Below are positions 8,134-13,745 of a stretch of 33,928 nt of DNA, in pieces. The stretch comes from Bacillus sanguinis (lineage in GTDB: Bacteria; Bacillota; Bacilli; Bacillales; Bacillaceae_G). The notes under the pieces are model-generated. The model searched no databases. It saw only the letters and a program-made list of their open reading frames with translations, and was not told the origin of the DNA. Position 1 is the first letter of the stretch, and each line of letters starts with the position of its first letter. The stretch covers positions 1-33,928 of the forward strand of contig NZ_BOQB01000043.1 of assembly GCF_018332475.1 (NCBI RefSeq). The letters are read 5' to 3'. Position numbers and translations under genes: made by a program.

Positions 8134-9261
8134 ATGACGATATCACAAAAAATGAAGCCGATTACTCCTTCTTACGATCCATGGGAAGCGTATATGGACC
8201 TTGAAGAGTACGGCAAACTACTATTAACAAATGTTGAGTTTACAACGACGACGTTATGCAATATGCGCTGTGAGCATTGCGCTGTTGGTTACACGTTACA
8301 GCCGAAAGACCCGAATCCGCTTCCGATGGATCTTTTATTAAAACGATTAGATGAGATTCCTCATTTACGTTCTTTAAGTATTACTGGCGGAGAACCTATG
8401 CTTTCAAAAAAATCCGTCGACAACTATGTAACACCACTCTTAAAATACGCCCATGAACGAGGCGTTCGCACTCAAATCAACTCAAACTTAACTATAGATT
8501 TAGCACGTTACGAACAAATTATTCCTTATTTAGACGTATTGCATATATCTCATAACTGGGGAACAATTGACGACTTCGTTGAAGGCGGATTTGCAATGAT
8601 GGAGCGTAAACCTACGTATGAACAGCGTGCAAAATTATTCGAACGAATGATTACAAATAGTAAAGCTCTATCAGATGCCGGTGTACTCGTATCAGCCGAA
8701 ACGATGCTGAATAAACGAACTCTACCACACATTGAACATATTCATCGTCAAATTGTCGAAGAGATGGGCTGTAAGCGTCACGAAGTTCACCCAATGTATC
8801 CAAGTGACTTCGCGAGCAATCTAGAAATTTTAACAAAAGCTGAAATCCGTGATGCAATTGAGCATTTACTAGAAATTCGCGATGAAAATGTATGGATGTT
8901 ATTTGGGACTTTACCTTTCTACGCTTGTAGCGATGATGAGCGAGACATCGCCACATTTAAGAAATTACAAAAGAGCAAAAACGTAACAGTTCGTAATGAT
9001 CCAGATGGCCGTTCTCGTTTAAATGTAAATATTTTCGATGGAAATATTATCGTAACTGATTTCGGTGACGTTCCCCTTCTAGGAAACATACAAACAAACA
9101 CATTACAAGAAGCTTATGACAAATGGAGTGCTTCAAAAACAGCAAAATCATTAAGCTGTCACTGTCCTGCAGTAAAATGCCTTGGACCGAATGTTCTTGT
9201 AAAAAACAGCTACTATCCGACAGAAGATTTCTTATCAAAAACAGCAAACATTACATTATAA
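8134..9261 (+). CDS. yfkAB: Radical SAM / CxCxxxxC motif protein YfkAB
   Basis: This is a radical SAM enzyme of unknown substrate. The cluster motif CNMRCEHC (Cx3Cx2C) is near residue 42-49, followed by the SAM-binding SITGGEPML. The C-terminus carries SCHCPAVKC, the CxCxxxxC signature that defines this family and probably binds an auxiliary iron-sulfur cluster. Length 375 matches the fused B. subtilis YfkAB. An AAAGGAG ribosome site lies 8 bp before the ATG. It is followed by a strong terminator, so it is monocistronic. In B. subtilis it also lies beside yfkD and yfkE, as here. The family resembles SPASM-type peptide or protein modifiers, but no substrate peptide gene was seen next to it. 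Confidence 0.93.
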   Translation: MTISQKMKPITPSYDPWEAYMDLEEYGKLLLTNVEFTTTTLCNMRCEHCAVGYTLQPKDPNPLPMDLLLKRLDEIPHLRSLSITGGEPMLSKKSVDNYVTPLLKYAHERGVRTQINSNLTIDLARYEQIIPYLDVLHISHNWGTIDDFVEGGFAMMERKPTYEQRAKLFERMITNSKALSDAGVLVSAETMLNKRTLPHIEHIHRQIVEEMGCKRHEVHPMYPSDFASNLEILTKAEIRDAIEHLLEIRDENVWMLFGTLPFYACSDDERDIATFKKLQKSKNVTVRNDPDGRSRLNVNIFDGNIIVTDFGDVPLLGNIQTNTLQEAYDKWSASKTAKSLSCHCPAVKCLGPNVLVKNSYYPTEDFLSKTANITL

Positions 9262-9292
9262 AAAAACGTCAGCTTATAAGCTGACGTTTTTT
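9261..9292. terminator. Bidirectional terminator between yfkAB and yfkD
   Basis: The perfect palindromic stem AACGTCAGCTTA/TAAGCTGACGTT is flanked by an A-run and a T-run. It serves the two converging genes. Confidence 0.9.
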
Positions 9293-9296
9293 CATG

Positions 9297-10094
9297 TTAT
9301 TGTGAGTGAGAAGAAGAAATGAATTTAAAGAATAAATGATCATGAATTGGAATAGCAGCTCCGATTCCTTGTGAGGTAATATTTTTTACAACAAGCCTTT
9401 TTTGATTTCCTTTTAACACAAGATACACTTCTCCAAACGTTACTTTTCCTTTTTCATTTACTGCTGGTGTATAAGCATATAAATATCCAAGTTGACTAGG
9501 ACTAATATTATACACGCGCTCATGTCCTGTACCATACCCAATGGTCGTTTTAAATGAAAGTGGCAATTGTACTTTTTCAAGTGCTTTGAGAAGCATCATT
9601 TTCTTCACATCTGCAGTATCTTTCATATCTGCTGTTAAATCGCCTTCCACCGTCTTTTGTGTTTCTTGCTTATAACGTAACGGATATAAGCGATCTCCTC
9701 CGCGATTATCGTACACATTACGATTTACTTGTTTATATTCCCAATTAATCGATGTATCAAGCGATTCATAATGTAATGCCCATTGACCTAAATAAATCTT
9801 CGCTCGGTACCCTACCGCAAGCGGCGCATTCGAAATTGTCGTTTCATTAAACATTCGAATTAAGTCCGGATTTTCAATTTTAATGTTTGCTGTTTTCAAT
9901 AGTTCTTGAGCAAACTTACTCGGCTGTAAACGCGGTAAATCTTGCGCATCATTTGGAAACGTATTGTCTTTAGAAATATTTAAAACAGATGAAGGCATTT
10001 TTGTTTCTACCGTTGTCTTTGCAAAACTCATGTTAGGAAATAATAGAATAAACGAGACCATAGTTGAAAGACATATGCTGTATACTCGTTTCAC
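9297..10094 (-). CDS. yfkD: Exported protein YfkD
   Basis: This is a 265-residue protein with a clear signal peptide (positive MKRVYS, hydrophobic stretch to about residue 25, cleavage after SFA). There is no lipobox cysteine, so it should be released or loosely held outside the membrane. The rest has no recognisable catalytic motif. It matches the YfkD-type family found next to yfkE/chaA in B. subtilis, and the length agrees. The start is GTG, with AAGGAG 8 bp upstream. It lies 81 bp downstream of chaA on the same strand with no terminator between, so they are likely co-transcribed. The pairing suggests a role linked to calcium movement or sporulation, but that is inference. Confidence 0.82.
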   Translation of the reverse strand: MKRVYSICLSTMVSFILLFPNMSFAKTTVETKMPSSVLNISKDNTFPNDAQDLPRLQPSKFAQELLKTANIKIENPDLIRMFNETTISNAPLAVGYRAKIYLGQWALHYESLDTSINWEYKQVNRNVYDNRGGDRLYPLRYKQETQKTVEGDLTADMKDTADVKKMMLLKALEKVQLPLSFKTTIGYGTGHERVYNISPSQLGYLYAYTPAVNEKGKVTFGEVYLVLKGNQKRLVVKNITSQGIGAAIPIHDHLFFKFISSSHSQ

Positions 10095-10175
10095 CTGTCT
10101 GGCTCCTTCCTACGTAAAGGTATATATACTACTTTGTTTATTGTTTTCTCTGAGCACAATTGTTATGCCTATTTT

Positions 10176-11231
10176 TCATAATAAATAAAAACCAATTCCC
10201 ATAATGACATATGCTGCTAATAACGTACCGCCTTCAAACCAGTTTGTATCTCCATCATTCGAAATCGCAATCGTTAAGAAAACAGCTGTAATCATAGAAA
10301 CAAGTTCTGGGATTGTAAATACTAAAGGCATCCTTTGCGTGAAGAACATAGAAAGCAGTACTAATACAGGAGCAACAAACATGGCAATTTGCAACGTAGA
10401 GCCGACTGCAATTTCAACTGCAATATTCACTTTATTTTTATATGCCATAATAATTGCAGATGCATGTTCCGCTGCATTCCCAACAATTGCAACGATAATA
10501 ACCCCTATAAATAATTCTGACCAGCCAAACGACTTTGCAACTGTCTCAAATGTATGCACAAGTGCCTCTGACACATAAGCTACCGCAATTGTCGCTATCG
10601 CTAAGATGAGTAGTGCTTTACCTTTCGACCACTCTGGTTCTTCCTCATGAGCGACTTCATCACTTTTATGCTGATATACACCGCGGTGTGTAACTAACTT
10701 AAATAGCAATGCAGCAAGGTACATAATAATCATAATAATAGACACACCGATACTTAATTGATACGTCTTTCCAGCGTCCATCTTCATTGAAAAAATCTCT
10801 GGAATAACAAAAGCTACTACTACAGCAAAGATTAATAAGGCTGAATTATGCCTTGCATCATACACATTAAAACTTTGTCTTTTGTATTTAAGCCCTCCTA
10901 TAAAGAAGGATAGCCCTCCTACTAATAATAAATTTCCAAGTACAGAACCTGTTAAAGAAGCTAATACAACCTCAATTAATCCTGCCTGAAGTGCAAAAAT
11001 CGAAATGATTAGTTCAACAGCATTACCGAAAGTGGCATTTAATAACCCGCCTATTCTAGGTCCAGAGACAATTGCCAAACTTTCTGTCGCTCTCCCCATA
11101 AAACCCGCTAGTGCGATAATCGTAATGCAATATACAGCGAACATAATTGTTTGAGGCCAATGAAGTGTTTTTCCAAGTACAGAAAGTGGTACCCCAATCA
11201 GCGCTACTATAAGAAATATTTTATTAAACAT
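10176..11231 (-). CDS. chaA: Ca2+/H+ antiporter ChaA (YfkE)
   Basis: This is a membrane exchanger of the CaCA/CAX superfamily, exporting Ca2+ in exchange for protons. About 11 membrane helices are predicted. Both alpha repeats are present: GGLLNATFGNAVELIISIFAL (about residue 60) and VGNAAEHASAIIMAYKNKVN (about 250), with the conserved acidic residues in NAVE and NAAEH. The frame starts at 11240, but GGAAGG abuts that ATG directly. The ATG at 11231 has the site 9 bp upstream and gives 351 residues, the size of B. subtilis YfkE, so it is preferred. In B. subtilis the protein is tied to sporulation. yfkD follows in the same unit. Confidence 0.92.
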   Translation of the reverse strand: MFNKIFLIVALIGVPLSVLGKTLHWPQTIMFAVYCITIIALAGFMGRATESLAIVSGPRIGGLLNATFGNAVELIISIFALQAGLIEVVLASLTGSVLGNLLLVGGLSFFIGGLKYKRQSFNVYDARHNSALLIFAVVVAFVIPEIFSMKMDAGKTYQLSIGVSIIMIIMYLAALLFKLVTHRGVYQHKSDEVAHEEEPEWSKGKALLILAIATIAVAYVSEALVHTFETVAKSFGWSELFIGVIIVAIVGNAAEHASAIIMAYKNKVNIAVEIAVGSTLQIAMFVAPVLVLLSMFFTQRMPLVFTIPELVSMITAVFLTIAISNDGDTNWFEGGTLLAAYVIMGIGFYLL

Positions 11232-11409
11232 GCTTTTCATCCTTCCATCGTATGTATTTCTCCTCGATATTATTATTATTCTTCTCCTAACTTGTCCGAT
11301 TTCATCACAATTGCGTTTAAAAAATTGAATTGAAGAAAACAGTATGAAAGATGTTTAAATCATCTTGTTTAAATAGAGAAAATGTAAATTAAGAAAAGAG
11401 GTAAAAAAT

Positions 11410-11826
11410 ATGCACTTAAAAGAAAAGATCGCAACAATTATTCAAGGACAAAGAACCGGTGTGTTATCCACTGTACGGAATGATAAGCCTCACAGTGCCT
11501 TTATGATGTTTTTCCACGAAGATTTTGTACTGTATGTTGCAACAGATCGGAAATCAAAAAAGATAACAGATATTGAAAACAATCCAAATGTCCATGTACT
11601 ACTTGGACGAGAGGGAAAAAAGTTAGATGAAGATTATATTGAAGTTGAAGGCTTAGCTTCAATAGAGGAAGACTCCACATTAAAAAACAAGTTTTGGAAT
11701 AATAGCTTAAAGCGCTGGTTACTTGGTCCTGAAGACCCTAATTATGTATTAATAAAAATCAATCCCGACACAATTTATTACATCGATGGTGCTGGTACGA
11801 CGGAGCCCGAGTTTTTACGACTATAA
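11410..11826 (+). CDS. PNPOx-fold flavin-binding general stress protein
   Basis: This is a 138-residue split-barrel protein of the pyridoxamine 5'-phosphate oxidase-like superfamily. The N-terminus (residues 10-40, GVLSTVRNDKPHSAFMMFF) matches the strand pattern that binds FMN or a related cofactor, and the C-terminal GPEDPNYVLIKINPDTI is typical of general stress protein 26-type members such as B. subtilis YdaG. The family includes FMN and F420 binders, so it need not be a true PNP oxidase. It has its own upstream region (AAAAGAGGT ribosome site) and a terminator, so it is monocistronic. No sigma-B promoter was identified. Confidence 0.82.
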   Translation: MHLKEKIATIIQGQRTGVLSTVRNDKPHSAFMMFFHEDFVLYVATDRKSKKITDIENNPNVHVLLGREGKKLDEDYIEVEGLASIEEDSTLKNKFWNNSLKRWLLGPEDPNYVLIKINPDTIYYIDGAGTTEPEFLRL

Positions 11827-11863
11827 AACAAAACAAGCCCCCTTTAGGTGGGCTTGTTTTGTC
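11827..11863 (+). terminator. Terminator of the PNPOx-like gene
   Basis: The long stem ACAAAACAAGCCC/GGGCTTGTTTTGT starts at the stop codon. It is T-rich on both sides and may work both ways. Confidence 0.88.
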
Positions 11864-11896
11864 GAAAAGTTCTTCTGAAAAAAACTATAAAATAGG

Positions 11897-11926
11897 TGGA
11901 ACTTTCTAAAGATTCTGTTATATAAT
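11897..11926 (+). promoter_or_regulatory. Candidate sigma-A promoter of the 48-residue gene
   Basis: A perfect TATAAT (11921-11926) lies 55 bp before the start codon. A weak -35 (TGGAAC, 11897-11902) lies 18 bp upstream. Confidence 0.45.
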
Positions 11927-11980
11927 AGCAGTAACTTAAATAAACTGTATTAAAACAGATTGAGAGGAGAAATAAAATTG

Positions 11981-12127
11981 ATGAAAAGAGAAGAACGCAA
12001 AAACATGATTGAGTTTATCGAAAAGAAAAAAGGGATTGAGCGTGACGAATTATTGTTTATGACAGACGATGAAGTAGAACATATTTATAATGTAACGTAC
12101 TTTTTATATGAGGAAATTGCAGAGTAG
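11981..12127 (+). CDS. BH0509-type small protein
   Basis: This 48-residue protein starts MKREERKNMIEFIEKKKG and ends in YNVTYFLYEEIAE. It is charged and helical, with no membrane segment. It resembles the BH0509-type hypothetical proteins of bacilli; this is recalled and the function is unknown. A TTG codon directly precedes the ATG in frame. The AGGAGA site is 7 bp from the TTG and 10 bp from the ATG, so the protein may start one residue earlier at 11978. A promoter with TATAAT upstream and a strong terminator downstream show a dedicated transcript, which supports a real gene despite the small size. Confidence 0.8.
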   Translation: MKREERKNMIEFIEKKKGIERDELLFMTDDEVEHIYNVTYFLYEEIAE

Positions 12128-12128
12128 T

Positions 12129-12172
12129 ATAATAATCCCCACCTTATTAGCAGTATAAGGTGGGGATTATTT
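12129..12172 (+). terminator. Terminator of the BH0509-type gene
   Basis: The stem AATCCCCACCTTA/TAAGGTGGGGATT is followed by ATTTTGTT. It is a strong GC-rich hairpin. Confidence 0.88.
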
Positions 12173-12177
12173 TGTTA

Positions 12178-12231
12178 TTTATTCCACTATTGGCGGACGG
12201 TAAAATCCCACTGATTAAGATTTCGCTTTAT
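12178..12231 (-). repeat. 54-bp repeat flanked by TTTAT
   Basis: TTTAT occurs at both ends (12178-12182 and 12227-12231). On the minus strand the left end matches the bcr1-type terminus with 3 differences (TAAAGCGAAATCTTAATCAG). The other end (TTCCACTATTGGC) matches the copy at 26817. The middle is unrelated to bcr1. Confidence 0.6.
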
Positions 12232-12282
12232 ACGTGAGAATGGTTTTCATGTATAATAATGTAAGATTGGAGGAATTTTACT

Positions 12283-12711
12283 ATGAGTTCATGGCTCTTA
12301 TTCGCACTATTATCAGCAATTGCTGCTGCCCTTGTATCTATTTTCGGAAAGATTGGTTTAGATGGAATCGATGCCAATGTTGCAACAACAGTTCGTTCTA
12401 TTATTATGGCATTATTTATGGTGGGCGTTATTATTATACAAGGTAAATTCCAAAATATTGGCGACGTACTGCTAAATAAAAAAGCACTGCTCTTTATCAC
12501 ATTAAGTGGGGTTGCCGGTGCTTCGTCGTGGCTATTTTATTTCCTTGCCCTCAAAACAGGGAAAGTTTCACAAGTGGCTCCTGTCGATAAATTAAGCGTT
12601 GTATTTTCTATCATCCTCGCTATGATTATACTCGGTGAAAAGTTAAACTTTATGACTGGCATTGGTGTAGTCTTTATTACAGCTGGTGTACTATTTATTG
12701 CTTTCAGCTAA
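12283..12711 (+). CDS. Half-size EamA/DMT-family membrane protein
   Basis: This is a 142-residue integral membrane protein with about five predicted helices (near 3-21, 32-52, 65-87, 97-114 and 119-139), corresponding to a single EamA repeat. Full-length DMT carriers have two such repeats and ten helices, so this one would need to form a dimer. The ending KLSVVFSIILAMIILGEKLN.. is the characteristic EamA C-terminal half pattern (PVDK..LGE). The ribosome site TTGGAGGA is ideal. There is no sign of truncation: a proper terminator follows at once and half-size EamA proteins are a recognised class. The substrate is unknown. Confidence 0.85.
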   Translation: MSSWLLFALLSAIAAALVSIFGKIGLDGIDANVATTVRSIIMALFMVGVIIIQGKFQNIGDVLLNKKALLFITLSGVAGASSWLFYFLALKTGKVSQVAPVDKLSVVFSIILAMIILGEKLNFMTGIGVVFITAGVLFIAFS

Positions 12712-12736
12712 AAAAACCGCTATTAGCGGTTTTTCT
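12712..12736. terminator. Bidirectional terminator between the EamA and DedA genes
   Basis: The stem AAAACCGCT/AGCGGTTTT is flanked by A- and T-runs. The stop codon of the converging DedA gene lies in the loop region. Confidence 0.85.
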
Positions 12737-13316
12737 TTTTCTTTATGTAAAACCATACAATACATGTAACAACTACTGAAATGAATAAAATCCATATTCC
12801 ATAATGATGTAGACTATACTCAACGAAACGCCACTTCTCTCCTAACTTCCAGCCAAGTCCAATAAAAACACTTATCCAAATAAACGCACCACCGTAAGCA
12901 TACAAACAAAAACGCCAAAGTGTTAAATTCGACATCCCAGCAAAATATGCTGTTAAATGACGTACTCCCGGGATAAAGTAACCAATCATTAAAAGAAATG
13001 GTCCATATTTTTCAAATAAAATATGTGTTTTTTCAATGTGGTGTTCTTTAATTCTAATTTTTGGCCCATATTTTTTTAAAACAGGGAGTCCCAATTTTAA
13101 CCCTAATATGTAGCTTAATGTAATGCCTAACATCGCACCAGCCATCCCGCTTAAAAAGGCAGCAGTTCCTGACATAACTCCTTTTGAAACGTTATAACCA
13201 ACGAAGGTCAATAAAAACTCGTCTGGTATCGGTAATCCAACAATCCCGCCAGCTAAAGCTATAATAATTCCAAAATACCCATAATGTGCGATTAACTCGC
13301 CAATATGTTGTTCCAT
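12723..13316 (-). CDS. DedA-family membrane protein
   Basis: This is a 197-residue DedA/SNARE-associated-type (VTT domain) membrane protein. The family includes undecaprenyl-phosphate (UptA-type) and phosphatidylethanolamine flippases in B. subtilis. Visible marks are GGIVGLPIPDEFLLTFVGY near residue 25, the G-rich helix MAGAMLGITLSYILGLKLG, and the conserved FIPGVRHLTAYFAGMSNL re-entrant motif with the essential Arg (about 118-135). Four to five membrane helices are predicted and the tail is basic (KKKKNR). It is transcribed alone, divergent from the spacer before the TPR gene. Which lipid it carries cannot be told from sequence. Confidence 0.88.
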   Translation of the reverse strand: MEQHIGELIAHYGYFGIIIALAGGIVGLPIPDEFLLTFVGYNVSKGVMSGTAAFLSGMAGAMLGITLSYILGLKLGLPVLKKYGPKIRIKEHHIEKTHILFEKYGPFLLMIGYFIPGVRHLTAYFAGMSNLTLWRFCLYAYGGAFIWISVFIGLGWKLGEKWRFVEYSLHHYGIWILFISVVVTCIVWFYIKKKKNR

Positions 13317-13745
13317 TCGGAAGACACATCCTATGCACGATCGTTATTCCACATTGTGCCCTTTCTATCTTTCAGACAAACATGGTATACATATTCACTA
13401 TACATTGTTTTTATAATGAACTCTACTTCTATCCATTCCTTTAGCAGGAAGAAAGTGAACCATTAATCGTGCGCCCGAATCCTGCCTACTTCCCTTGTAT
13501 GCAACGCTTTTTGAAGTACTAGTCCTATTATCCGTAAATAGCTGGATTAAAAAATAAAAATTCATATGCTTGTTTTTTTGTTACAATAAAGGAAAGTTAC
13601 TTTTCGCAACGGTTTAACTCTCAGGAAAAATGATATACCTAGCAAAAACATAGTTTGGTCGATATAATGCAACTTCTACCTATTAAAAGAACATGCACCC
13701 TTTACATACAACATCATTTTTCTAAATTATACAGGGGGAACGAAC
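13317..13745. other. 429-bp spacer between the DedA and TPR-pseudoGTPase genes
   Basis: This is the longest non-coding stretch. It holds a GC-rich patch (13470-13490) in an AT-rich background, inverted pieces GCAGG/CCTGC (13445 and 13482), a TTACAAT -10-like site at 13581 and the TPR gene's GGGGGAA ribosome site. It also contains a 55-codon open frame on the minus strand (13398-13565), reported separately. No tRNA or riboswitch could be established. Confidence 0.5.
13398..13565 (-). CDS. Possible 55-codon ORF or coding remnant
   Basis: The minus strand has an open frame from ATG at 13565 to TAG at 13398. The peptide begins MNFYFLIQLFTDN and includes the segment SRQDSGARLMVHFLPAKG. Its middle looks protein-like, but there is no Shine-Dalgarno before the ATG (the upstream bases are an A-rich run), and no hydrophobic or catalytic signature. 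It may be a dispersed repeat that happens to be open, a fragment of a lost gene, or chance. It is marked for checking rather than asserted. Confidence 0.25.
   Translation of the reverse strand: MNFYFLIQLFTDNRTSTSKSVAYKGSRQDSGARLMVHFLPAKGMDRSRVHYKNNV

Noticed and set aside
10204-10578. 124-residue plus-strand frame
   Set aside because: It is the antisense shadow of chaA. Its Ala/Thr/Ile-rich composition mirrors the transmembrane codons on the other strand.
11230-11255. Three-codon mini-ORF (ATG GAA GGA TGA) overlapping the chaA start region
   Set aside because: Such short frames are expected by chance. The GAGGAG upstream is 11 bp away, and the GGAAGG is explained by the ATG at 11231.
13608-13635. 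Glycine-riboswitch-like string (AACTCTCAGGAAAAA) before the TPR gene
   Set aside because: Only the short CTCTCAGG segment matches. The conserved GGAGAGACC and CCGAAGG parts of the aptamer were not found upstream, and the downstream gene is not a glycine-metabolism gene.
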